A DNA stretch of 64,000 nucleotides, from the NCBI GenBank assembly GCA_018660825.1, contig JABJJO010000062.1:1-64000 (forward strand), in the 5' to 3' direction. This DNA is from Planctomycetaceae bacterium. GTDB taxonomy: Bacteria; Planctomycetota; Planctomycetia; Pirellulales; Pirellulaceae. A program made the position numbers and the translations under genes. Shown here in pieces: positions 46,170-54,079 of this stretch. The stretch's first letter is position 1. Every line of letters starts with the position of its first letter. The notes under the pieces were generated by a model. The model was given only the letters and a program-made list of their open reading frames with translations, did not search any database and was not told the DNA's origin.

Positions 46170-46562
46170 TTAAGCGACTCGTGGAGAGCGTAACAAGAGA
46201 TTTGCAGTTTCAACACTGTCGTCGATCAGACAGCGTTGCATGTAGGGATATAACAAATTAATCATAGATTCGACGGATTGTACTTGAATGACAAAAGAAC
46301 CCGCCAGAGGGGGAATGTGACTGGCACAGATGATTCCGTTGGCACCGTTTTCATAGGCGAGCATGCTATCCTTTAATAGTGAATAGTTTTCACAGCAATG
46401 GATATATGTGTCACCGAGTTGCACGGAATCTGGGTTTAACGCGAAACGAGTGATTTCCGTGTGAGTGCCGAAGATAGGTTCTATGTCAGCAAGAATAAGA
46501 TTTGCCCGCAAGAACTTCGTTAAAGTCGACACGGCAAGTTTGGTACCAGCGCGAGGCATCAA
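46170..46562 (-). CDS. Free-standing Mur ligase N-terminal-like domain
   Basis: 130 residues. The segment ALNPDSVQLGDTYIHCCENY followed by LAYENGANGIICASHI matches the substrate-binding N-terminal domain of MurE/MurF ligases (D-S-R-x-V-x-x-G-D-x-F pattern, then A-x-x-x-G-A-x-A-x-V). No ATPase or C-terminal domain follows: a stop occurs and the next 139 bases hold no remnant I can see. It overlaps the MurE-like gene upstream by 4 bases (ATGA at 46559-46562). Either a degraded Mur ligase or an accessory substrate-binding subunit of the partner. Confidence 0.7.
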   Translation of the reverse strand: MMPRAGTKLAVSTLTKFLRANLILADIEPIFGTHTEITRFALNPDSVQLGDTYIHCCENYSLLKDSMLAYENGANGIICASHIPPLAGSFVIQVQSVESMINLLYPYMQRCLIDDSVETANLLLRSPRVA

Positions 46563-48100
46563 GGAGTTCCTTCCGATGAGGACCCGTGGGCTTTAGGGAA
46601 AGGGAGTAGGTCGGTACCGTAAACAGGTTCCGGATAGAGCAGTTGGTCGAGGCAGATGTCGGCAATCTGATGGTCGTCAAAAAACAAAGTCTGATCGCCG
46701 AGTTGATGCTGTGTCCGAAAGCCCTTGCCGGTGATCAACACGGTATCATCGGTATTAGCGTGCGCTAATGCCCAGACGATAGCTCGTTCACGACTGATAA
46801 TAATTTCAGCATTTCCGGGGCGACGATATCCATCGAGAATGTCATGCGCTATAGAAAGCGTCTGCTCGTTGCCGGGGTCATTTTCCGTGATTATTGTAAT
46901 ATCAGCGGCTTTTTCCGCGATCCTGCCCATGTCGGCGCGGAAGGAGGCTCCTGTATTGGCTCCAGGACCGTAAACAACGATCAACCTTCCTAGGGTTATT
47001 TGACGCACGCTGTGCAGGGCGTTACGGAGCGCGATTGGAGAATTCGCTGCATCGATATAAACTTCGAAATCTTGACCCCGTGAAATTCGTTCAAGATGAC
47101 CTTGAATGGAATTTACCTGACTGATGGCGTCCGCAATTTCCGGAAGGGGGTAACCCTCGAGTAGTGCCAGTGCTGTAACTTGGAGACAGTGATAGACATG
47201 GTGATGACCAATAATAGGGGTAAAGACGACCGCCTCCGCGGCGCCGGCATGAATTCGAATACGCTGTCCGTCAGCGCTGTGATTAAGATGCTCAACCCAG
47301 ATGTCGCAATCGTCGTTTGATCCAATTGTTAGGGTGGGGTTTTCAATGCGGGGCAGATCAAATCGGGAGGCCGCATCGTCTGCGTTGATAATAACAACGC
47401 CTGTTGATTTTAACGAGTTGATGGCGTTAGAGGCAGCACGACGGGTTTGCTGTGCCGAGTCTGTAGCACTGGATTGGAAGTTAGTAAGTCTCGTGATGAC
47501 GGCATAATCCAAGTCGATGCCGGCTGAAGTTTGGTCCGCGAGATCACTATCACTTAGCTCGACGCAGGCAATCTGACATTTGTTGGCTGCCATCGAACCG
47601 AGCCAATTTGCGTATACTTTTGAGTCGGGTTTAATATCAGGGAAATCCGCTACGTCTATGCCATTATCGAAGCCTAGGTCACTTAACGCACCCGTCGTCT
47701 TGCCGAGATGTCGGAATACTTGCTGTATAAGGTAAGTAGCCGCAGTCTTTCCGCTGGCCCCACTAATTCCGATGGTTCTCAGACGTTGGGTCGGCGATCC
47801 GGCCAGATAATGCGCTGTGTTGGCGTACGCAACACGGGTATCGGGCACGACGAACGTGGGGATATTGGTTGGTAATATCCGTTCAGACACGATGGCAGTT
47901 GCGCCGTTGGCCGCGACCGTCGCAATGTCGTCATGCCCATCGCCAGTATCGGAATCTATGGCGAAAAATAGATTGCCTGGTTCACAGGCCGCCGCATCAC
48001 TTGTGAAGCCAGTAAAGCTGAGTCCTTGAGTATCGACTCGCAGGCAATTGGCAAGACAGTCGAGTATGTCAACGTCGGGGAGTAGGTTTCTCCGCAGCAT
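46559..48100 (-). CDS. MurE-like Mur ligase family protein (atypical motifs)
   Basis: 513 residues with the three-domain Mur ligase layout. The N-terminal domain has GFTSDAAACEPGNLFFAID. The P-loop is ISGASGKTAATYL (about 112-124) where MurE normally has TGTNGKTT. Central and C-terminal motifs are shifted: VELSDSDL replaces E-x-S-S-H-x-L, the D-H-L-D motif is missing, IDAANSPIALRNAL replaces D-Y-A-H-T-P-x-A-L, and TENDPGNEQ replaces the D-N-P-R-x-E diaminopimelate-binding motif. It is therefore probably a paralogue of the peptidoglycan DAP ligase with an altered substrate, not a standard MurE. It is coupled to a stand-alone Mur N-domain. Confidence 0.8.
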   Translation of the reverse strand: MLRRNLLPDVDILDCLANCLRVDTQGLSFTGFTSDAAACEPGNLFFAIDSDTGDGHDDIATVAANGATAIVSERILPTNIPTFVVPDTRVAYANTAHYLAGSPTQRLRTIGISGASGKTAATYLIQQVFRHLGKTTGALSDLGFDNGIDVADFPDIKPDSKVYANWLGSMAANKCQIACVELSDSDLADQTSAGIDLDYAVITRLTNFQSSATDSAQQTRRAASNAINSLKSTGVVIINADDAASRFDLPRIENPTLTIGSNDDCDIWVEHLNHSADGQRIRIHAGAAEAVVFTPIIGHHHVYHCLQVTALALLEGYPLPEIADAISQVNSIQGHLERISRGQDFEVYIDAANSPIALRNALHSVRQITLGRLIVVYGPGANTGASFRADMGRIAEKAADITIITENDPGNEQTLSIAHDILDGYRRPGNAEIIISRERAIVWALAHANTDDTVLITGKGFRTQHQLGDQTLFFDDHQIADICLDQLLYPEPVYGTDLLPFPKAHGSSSEGTP

Positions 48101-48333
48101 GTACGCGTTCCATCCCTGGGTGCTAAATATGTGAGTAGTGATATGCCAGCGTTCCTTGCTGGTTTGAAGTCCTAGTAATCTGCCATTTTTGCGAGGTTCG
48201 TGTCAAGCTCGATAAATACGTTCGTGCTGGGTAATCAGAGCTGGTATTCATTTGTCGGATAGAATCGACTACAATCATTCGATTCATAACTTCACAATAA
48301 AACGACGGCTTTTGGTTTATTCCCAATATCCCC

Positions 48334-49158
48334 ATGAATACCAACCTTACAACTTGGTCAGTGTTTGCTCGTGGCCAACCGACCCACTGCGGATTCACTG
48401 AGGGGTTGTACGATTGGTGTTTCTCGCAAATGCACCTTGCTTTCCAAATTCTCTCTTGTGATAAAGTCTTATCTGATGAGTCATTCAATGGGGAACATCC
48501 TGATCTTATTTTGATTAATTCCCGGCGTCGGGGCGATTTTCCGGCGAAGATGCTGCTACGCATAGTGAACAAATATCCCCTTTCGTTAGTATTGGAAATC
48601 ACGGGTGAGTGGTGTTTCGGCGACACTCGCAGTGGCGAACCGTTGCCCGTTTCCTGTCGCTTTGACGTTGCCGTTGCTCAACAACGTCTGCCGTCGATGT
48701 TATCCTCTCGTCAACGTTTTCTGCAGATCCGAAATGAATTAGGTCCACTTGCTAGTGTTGCGGAATTGTCTGCATTCTGGAACCGAAATACGACGACGTC
48801 GCACTGCAGTAGTTTGAATGTCATCGCTTCAGACGGTTCGGAGCGGGAAGCCTTAGGATCGTTGCTTGCACAAGAAGGTTTCAATGTCCATTCGTACCCC
48901 AGTTGGAATTCGATTGCTGAGGATGGTCGATCGCGAGCGATTGTTTATAGCGTTACCGACAGGCGGGAATTAGGAACGGCATTCAAGGAAATCGAACATT
49001 CATTTGCGGTGATTATTTCAAACCATTTTAATAGTTTGGACACGACATTCTTTAAAGGTAAAAATTCCGCGATGTTTTTGCGAAAACCATTCCTTGCCCA
49101 CGACTTAGTCCAGGCGATTAGCAACGTTCAGGTAATGCCTAAGGCAAACGCTGCTTGA
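48334..49158 (+). CDS. Response-regulator-like hypothetical protein
   Basis: 274 residues. Two halves can be seen: residues about 1-115 with PDLILINSRRRGDFPAKMLLR followed by VLEITGEWCFGDTRSGEPLP, and residues 163-274 with LNVIASDGSEREALGSLLAQ through AMFLRKPFLAHDLVQAI, which has the strand order of a CheY-like receiver including a K-P near the end. The usual phospho-acceptor Asp is not clear, so it may be a pseudo-receiver. Divergent from the MurE-like gene across 233 bases. An opposite-strand frame (48123-48626) is considered spurious. No domain confidently assigned. Confidence 0.65.
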   Translation: MNTNLTTWSVFARGQPTHCGFTEGLYDWCFSQMHLAFQILSCDKVLSDESFNGEHPDLILINSRRRGDFPAKMLLRIVNKYPLSLVLEITGEWCFGDTRSGEPLPVSCRFDVAVAQQRLPSMLSSRQRFLQIRNELGPLASVAELSAFWNRNTTTSHCSSLNVIASDGSEREALGSLLAQEGFNVHSYPSWNSIAEDGRSRAIVYSVTDRRELGTAFKEIEHSFAVIISNHFNSLDTTFFKGKNSAMFLRKPFLAHDLVQAISNVQVMPKANAA

Positions 49159-49170
49159 TGGATTTTCGTA

Positions 49171-50469
49171 CTAGCCTGACAAGGCCCGCAGTAATAATCC
49201 CTCTAGGTCGCCGCGTGCTCGGCACCCATCGACAAGTTCACTTCGTACGAAAATGCGAACGCGTTTCACGTGATAATCGAATTGTTCCTCCGCCAAGACT
49301 CGAACTACAGGTGAACGATCGCTTAAGGGACTGAAATCATCCGTAATTTTGTCGTAGACGTTTAAATCGAATTGGACCTCCAGTTCGGTTGGCGGTGCGT
49401 CGATTAAGACGGCGTTGGGTGTCTTGCCACAACGCATTAAATCTTGCAAACGGCGACTTGTGGCATTCAGTTCACTATACGATAGGCCAGCGACGCGGTG
49501 GTAAATCTCGGCGTTGGTAGATGCATTACATTGGAACACCGACTTGTGTATTTTTCGTATTGGGCCGAAAAGGTCAGCCGCAAGAGCACGGGCTTCAGTT
49601 GTGTCGCGAATGTAGATTTCGGCTTCGTGATCGCTAAGCGAACAGATAGTTGCTATGTTTTCGGACGTAGGCATTTGTTGGACACAGCATTGAAGCATTG
49701 CCGTAGCGCTGCGAACAGTTTTATGCCAGTATACTTCACTAAACATTACGTACCGCGCAAATACCATCATCTCGGCCGCGGTTAGAGACTTACCACTCAG
49801 CGCCAATTGATTGGTGTGGGGATCCGCAATTAGTCCAGACAGCAATCGTTGTTGATCGTAGTTCCGCCCGTATGGAACGCCAGCGTGGAGACTATCACGT
49901 TGGAGGTAATCCATTTTATCGATATCAACAGGACTCGAGAGCATTGAATATAACAACTGTTGACAGGGGGTTCCAACTGCACCCGTCAAAAAATGGGCTA
50001 CATCTTGCGGGGTGCAAGACCAATGCAAATCGATTTCAGAGGCTATTTCCGTTTCACAAATAATCTTCGTTGCGCGCTGTTCGTGGCCCACCAATCCTGG
50101 CAACCGCATATCTTCTATTGGGTGACAAAACGGCCAGTGACCAATATCGTGAAGCAGAGCTGCTAATACGAAAATCTCCAATTCGATCGTCGTTACAGAT
50201 TTACGGAAGTCGGGAGATCCTAGGAAATGTTCGAGATATCGCAGTGCTAAGTGATAGACGCCGAGGGAATGCTCAAAGCGGGTATGCTGTGCTGATGGAT
50301 ATACTCGAGCGACCAATCCGAGTTGCGATAAATGCGTTAAGCGGTGGAACGCTGGAGTGTCAATTAGTGCGCTAATTCGGTTGGTTATTGGAACGTCCTG
50401 TTGGTAGGCAATGCGAATGACGCGTTGAGGATTTCGCAATGCCTCTAGTTCCAATAAGGGGCGCTTCAT
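49171..50469 (-). CDS. HD-domain phosphohydrolase (SAMHD1/YdhJ-like)
   Basis: About 432 residues from ATG 50469, chosen because it overlaps the upstream stop as ATGA (50466-50469) and gives MKRPLLELEAL. HD motifs: RLTHLSQLGL, then HTRFEHSLGVYHLA (first His), LAALLHDIGHWPFCH (His-Asp) and a later SSPVDIDKMDYLQRD (Asp), the layout of dNTP triphosphohydrolase-like proteins. Likely substrate is a nucleotide; some relatives act on dGTP, others are uncharacterised. Translationally coupled to a zinc-ribbon membrane protein, which is unusual for a dGTPase. Confidence 0.85.
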   Translation of the reverse strand: MKRPLLELEALRNPQRVIRIAYQQDVPITNRISALIDTPAFHRLTHLSQLGLVARVYPSAQHTRFEHSLGVYHLALRYLEHFLGSPDFRKSVTTIELEIFVLAALLHDIGHWPFCHPIEDMRLPGLVGHEQRATKIICETEIASEIDLHWSCTPQDVAHFLTGAVGTPCQQLLYSMLSSPVDIDKMDYLQRDSLHAGVPYGRNYDQQRLLSGLIADPHTNQLALSGKSLTAAEMMVFARYVMFSEVYWHKTVRSATAMLQCCVQQMPTSENIATICSLSDHEAEIYIRDTTEARALAADLFGPIRKIHKSVFQCNASTNAEIYHRVAGLSYSELNATSRRLQDLMRCGKTPNAVLIDAPPTELEVQFDLNVYDKITDDFSPLSDRSPVVRVLAEEQFDYHVKRVRIFVRSELVDGCRARGDLEGLLLRALSG

Positions 50470-51170
50470 GTTGTAAGTAACCAGAGGTGAAAGTTGTCCG
50501 ACAACAGGCAAAACAGACTGGTGATGCAAATCATCACAGCAACGTGCAATGCCCCCTGCGCGAACTCCATCTCATAGCAAGCCATTGGTACAAATGTGGC
50601 GATTACGAAGCATGCTGCACCGATAATAGATAGAATCAAGGTGTAGGAGGGCTCTTCATAATGGATGAGAAGTAAAGATGTTGCAATAAACGTGGAAGCA
50701 ATGAAAAAATAGATCGCTGCAGTAATTATCGAACGCATAAATGCCTTACGTCGTTCGAAAACTTGGATCTCAGTTTTTTTCAATATCCCGTAACCGAGGG
50801 CACTTGACGCTAGTGACAATAGTAACAAACCAAGGACAGATAAAGTGGCAGTTGTAGGTGTGAAACTGTCTGGGTCGGTTTGCAGCATTCTCGCTAAAAA
50901 AGCGATGACGCCAGCCGCCGCGAAAAGTGAACATAGCGAAATGACCTCGAGCCGCTGGAAAAATCCAGCCCGTCGCGCTATTCCATCGATCTTAGTGTGA
51001 GCGCCCGGCGCGCCTGCCTTATGTTCCGGCTCTTGAATGACAACCTGATCTTCCAGAGTTGGAATGGCAATGATTGTCTTGCAGCCAGGGCAGGGACCTG
51101 AACGGCCAGCAAACTGGTCGCTAACCTGAAATCGTTTAAAACAACCAGCACATATTACATCAATCGCCAT
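50466..51170 (-). CDS. Zinc-ribbon membrane protein, function unknown
   Basis: 234 residues. The N-terminal zinc ribbon CAGCFKRFQV...CPGCKTII (four Cys in two C-x-x-C pairs, residues 7-30) resembles ribbons fronting many planctomycete membrane proteins. A polar linker of about 35 residues is followed by about five hydrophobic segments from residue 75 to the C-terminus. No catalytic motif. Its stop overlaps the start of the HD hydrolase by 4 bases, so the two are coupled. Confidence 0.75.
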   Translation of the reverse strand: MAIDVICAGCFKRFQVSDQFAGRSGPCPGCKTIIAIPTLEDQVVIQEPEHKAGAPGAHTKIDGIARRAGFFQRLEVISLCSLFAAAGVIAFLARMLQTDPDSFTPTTATLSVLGLLLLSLASSALGYGILKKTEIQVFERRKAFMRSIITAAIYFFIASTFIATSLLLIHYEEPSYTLILSIIGAACFVIATFVPMACYEMEFAQGALHVAVMICITSLFCLLSDNFHLWLLTT

Positions 51171-51309
51171 TACGCAAACCGTGGAAGGAATAGAATTTGG
51201 GGGCTATTGCCGGCACAACTAAGCGGCACTGCAATATCGAAGTTTACCAAAAATCCCGTTGCAACGGCAACCTAAAAAGATCTTTGGGGTTCAAGAAGTT
51301 TACGCGGTG

Positions 51310-51849
51310 CTAACCTAGAAAGTTTTCCAGAATCGAATTGCCTGCGCCACGTTGGATGATAATCCAAATCATGAATGCCGCGGTAAACGCAGGCAGTACG
51401 GGACCGACGGTCAACAACCGGATTAGCAACGTTTGCCGATTATTTTTATCCGCAACAAGGCTGATGCATGAACAAAAAGCGGAAAGCACAGAAATCAGCA
51501 ACAGAATTGTAGCAACGCCAACTGGAAAATCAGCGCGGTAAATCTCTCGATCAAAAGAAATTAGGGTTTCCCAAACGGGGTGGCCAAGGACCCAGAACAT
51601 TAAAACTACTAAGTATCCGGCTAAAAAAATCATCGACGCGCACAGCGACCATTCTCCCATTGTCCTGTCGGCTTCTTCCTCTTCATCGTCGGATTCTTCG
51701 GGAGGAATATCAATACTAGCCGGATCAATCGCAGCGTCTGGTGACATATCATCTAGTTCAATCGAGTCGGAGGATTCGCCTAACGTGATTTGGTCAGCCT
51801 CGCCGGTTTCGGCCGGCTTTTGATCCGTCATCTCTGTTTTCGCTAACAT
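51310..51849 (-). CDS. Acidic-tail membrane protein, function unknown
   Basis: 179 residues. The first 65 are strongly acidic (SDDEEEEAD near residue 55) and probably disordered; three hydrophobic segments follow at about 68-90, 108-128 and 143-165. GGGGA-like ribosome-binding sequence lies 6 bases before the ATG at 51849. No recognisable domain; on the same strand as and 139 bases upstream of the zinc-ribbon gene. Confidence 0.7.
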   Translation of the reverse strand: MLAKTEMTDQKPAETGEADQITLGESSDSIELDDMSPDAAIDPASIDIPPEESDDEEEEADRTMGEWSLCASMIFLAGYLVVLMFWVLGHPVWETLISFDREIYRADFPVGVATILLLISVLSAFCSCISLVADKNNRQTLLIRLLTVGPVLPAFTAAFMIWIIIQRGAGNSILENFLG

Positions 51850-51953
51850 GCAATTTCCCCGTTCCGGTAATTTAAACCTATCCTACACTTGTTTTCGGGT
51901 ATTTTAACGGTGAAAATGAGACGAAAATCAGTCGCTCGAGCAATAAATAGTCG

Positions 51954-52445
51954 CTAGTTGTCGAAAATCAAGTCATCTTCTGTGATTAATTGGAAACCGC
52001 TACTAGCAAGTGTTTCGACAGCACATTCTATATTGTCAACCATTAGCGCGACGACTGGCCTCCCATGCGGCCGAGAAAACAGCGGATAGGCTTGTGTAAT
52101 ATTCAATTCGGCGCGTAAAAGCGCCGTACATACGGATAGCATCGGTTGGCGAGTATCTGGGAGTTCGAGTGCGACCAATTGACTTTCAATTAACGGAAAA
52201 CCCGACCTTTCTAGGACTTCACGACCTGTTTCTGGGTTACTTAACAGTAGACGCGCAAAGGCGCATTCGGTAGAGTCGTTGATCGAAAGCGCTAGAATAC
52301 GAATGTCTGTACCATCGAATCGGCGGAGAACTTCCATCAGTTGACCGACGCGATTTTCCAGAAATATTGTGAATTGAGTAATTGCTGGGTAACTGTGCCC
52401 CCGCATTGTTTCTAGCGGTGTAACTCCGTCCTCGCCATAACTCAT
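51954..52445 (-). CDS. ACT-domain protein
   Basis: 163 residues with two ACT-like beta-alpha-beta units: QFTIFLENRVGQLMEVLRRF (about 24-43) and, after LVALELPDTRQPM, a second unit starting LSVCTALLRAELNITQAYPL. ACT domains bind amino acids or other small ligands and regulate metabolism. No enzyme domain is attached, so it is probably a regulatory subunit. ATG 52445 has GGAA about 8 bases upstream; ATG 52406 is an alternative. Divergent from the thioesterase. Confidence 0.82.
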   Translation of the reverse strand: MSYGEDGVTPLETMRGHSYPAITQFTIFLENRVGQLMEVLRRFDGTDIRILALSINDSTECAFARLLLSNPETGREVLERSGFPLIESQLVALELPDTRQPMLSVCTALLRAELNITQAYPLFSRPHGRPVVALMVDNIECAVETLASSGFQLITEDDLIFDN

Positions 52446-52571
52446 ATTGGATTTCCAAAAAATAAGTGTTGTGAAACAACGTTACTTATAAATAAATCAG
52501 CTTCTGCAGTCAAATGAGGGCTGTTAAAATTAATAACTTACGGGTGTTTTATTGCAGTAATCGAGGGGTTC

Positions 52572-53000
52572 ATGGATATAGGCGACGCTTTTAGTTTTGA
52601 ATTGCGAGTTCGTTATCAGGAAACGGACGGGCAGGGTGTCGTCCATCACGGCAATTACCTGACCTACTTTGAGAAAGCACGGATTGAATTATTGCGACAT
52701 AACGGTATTAGTTACCGTGATATAGAAGCTAGTGGTTTAATGTTAGTCGTAGCGGCAGCGCATCTGGAATATTATAAACCGGCATTATTCGACGATCTTT
52801 TGAAAGTAAGCGTAACAGTCCAACGGATCAAAGGTGCTGTGATCGAACATACGTATGTGATCACACGCGGTGAAACTGAGATCGTTCGCGGATTCACCCG
52901 CATTGGCTGCCTGAGTAAAGAGGGACGCGTGAAACGTGTTCCCACGTGGCTGGGAGGCAGGGGGGACTGGCCCGAACCTCAGCCGTCTCTCAAAGATTAG
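52572..53000 (+). CDS. YbgC/4-hydroxybenzoyl-CoA thioesterase family acyl-CoA thioesterase
   Basis: 142-residue hot-dog-fold thioesterase. The YbgC motif is clear: RYQETDGQGVVHHGNYLTYF with the catalytic Asp (D19 in ETDGQG) and EKARIELLRHNGI. It hydrolyses short- or medium-chain acyl-CoA in the cytoplasm; YbgC proteins associate with the Tol-Pal region in other bacteria, but no tol gene is near here. GAGGGG precedes the ATG closely. Its last 11 bases overlap the 3' end of the convergent hypothetical gene. Confidence 0.9.
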   Translation: MDIGDAFSFELRVRYQETDGQGVVHHGNYLTYFEKARIELLRHNGISYRDIEASGLMLVVAAAHLEYYKPALFDDLLKVSVTVQRIKGAVIEHTYVITRGETEIVRGFTRIGCLSKEGRVKRVPTWLGGRGDWPEPQPSLKD

Positions 53001-53565
53001 ATTCATCAATTTTGTCGATCAACAAATCGAGTTCATCTGCTGAGGGCGGGGTCCCGCTACGCCTAGGCATGGCTCTAGTCGGTTGCGTCGGCCGAGTGTT
53101 GGATGGCGCGGAAGGTGTGTCTGGGGGTATCTCTATATCGTTTCTTTTCTCATCACGCAGTAACGTTAAAATTTGTTGACGCGCATTGGCCGGTCCTTCT
53201 ATGTCACTTAAATTCAGACAGACTATGCGACGTTGCATCGCATCATAGTGCCCCGAGGGAAGGGCGATTGGTAGGTCTGGCGTAATGGTTGCGTCGCCAT
53301 CGAATCTTCCGATTATTCCTAAACGTCGAAGGTGTTCAATGCAGTCAACAATGGGATGCCAGGCGGCGACGAGCATGTCACCCCGAATACCCTGAATACA
53401 CAAGGCGTCAGTACTCGCAATTTCGAGTTGGGCAGCGTCCTGTACTAAGATCACTTCAATCCGATCACGCATTAAAAGCGCGGCGACCAGTTCCTGTTCG
53501 GTGTGTTGTCGTTTTGGATCGTTTTGATTTGACTGTGACAGTATGAGTTTCATGTTTATCATCAT
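52990..53565 (-). CDS. Conserved-looking hypothetical protein with Pro-rich tail
   Basis: About 191 residues if started at ATG 53565 (53562 and 53553 are nearby in-frame ATGs); the frame runs to 53709, but that extension crosses low-quality hydrophobic sequence. Core residues include LVAALLMRDRIEVILVQDA, IQGIRGDMLVAAWHPIVDC and LGIIGRFDG, a mixed alpha/beta domain I do not recognise. The tail is Pro/Thr/Ser-rich and ends DELDLLIDKIDE. Convergent with the thioesterase (11-base overlap). Confidence 0.62.
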   Translation of the reverse strand: MMINMKLILSQSNQNDPKRQHTEQELVAALLMRDRIEVILVQDAAQLEIASTDALCIQGIRGDMLVAAWHPIVDCIEHLRRLGIIGRFDGDATITPDLPIALPSGHYDAMQRRIVCLNLSDIEGPANARQQILTLLRDEKRNDIEIPPDTPSAPSNTRPTQPTRAMPRRSGTPPSADELDLLIDKIDESNL

Positions 53566-53706
53566 AACGCAGGAGATGACGTCAGATACAAAATAGAAGC
53601 AAAAAATTGATAACGCAAATTCGAACGATACAGATTCAAGCAGACAACCATAATGAATAAAGAAGAGCGGAACGTCAGTGGTTATCCAGGAGCCAGCAAG
53701 GAAACG

Positions 53707-53738
53707 CAAAAAGGCTGGTGTCCTAGGACACCAGCCTT
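53707..53738 (-). terminator. Rho-independent terminator of the initiator tRNA
   Basis: Perfect inverted repeat: AAGGCTGGTGTCC (53711-53723) and GGACACCAGCCTT (53726-53738), 13-bp stem. On the minus strand it is followed by a short T-run (TTTGCGTTT reading away from the tRNA). It lies 45 bases beyond the 3' end of the tRNA, the right place to end its transcript. Confidence 0.82.
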
Positions 53739-53783
53739 CGCGTAAAGTTTAGGGTCTTCTCGTTTTGAGACCAGAAAAACAAG

Positions 53784-53857
<74 letters not shown>

Positions 53858-53869
53858 TCATTTGCAAGT

Positions 53870-53875
53870 ATTATA
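53870..53875 (-). promoter_or_regulatory. -10 element of the tRNA-fMet promoter
   Basis: A perfect TATAAT on the minus strand ends 12 bases before the tRNA 5' end. No convincing -35 hexamer was found at 16-18 bases further upstream, so promoter strength is uncertain. Confidence 0.5.
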
Positions 53876-54079
53876 CACACCCTTGCGTCGTTGGATAGTA
53901 CACACAATGTCCTCTAAAATATATATTTACGGGGGATTTTGATTACTCGATTCTAACCTGTAAATTTACACATTTCGCGATATTCGGCCGGGTGATTCCA
54001 ATGTTGTAGAAATGTTTGTCATATTATGCGACGATGGATACACTTAAAGTGCCATCTTCACTATTACTCTGCGTTCGCA

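Noticed and set aside
48123-48626. 167-codon minus-strand open frame overlapping the 48334-49158 gene.
   Set aside because: No domain pattern, and the plus-strand frame shows a plausible alpha/beta protein; one strand only can be coding here.
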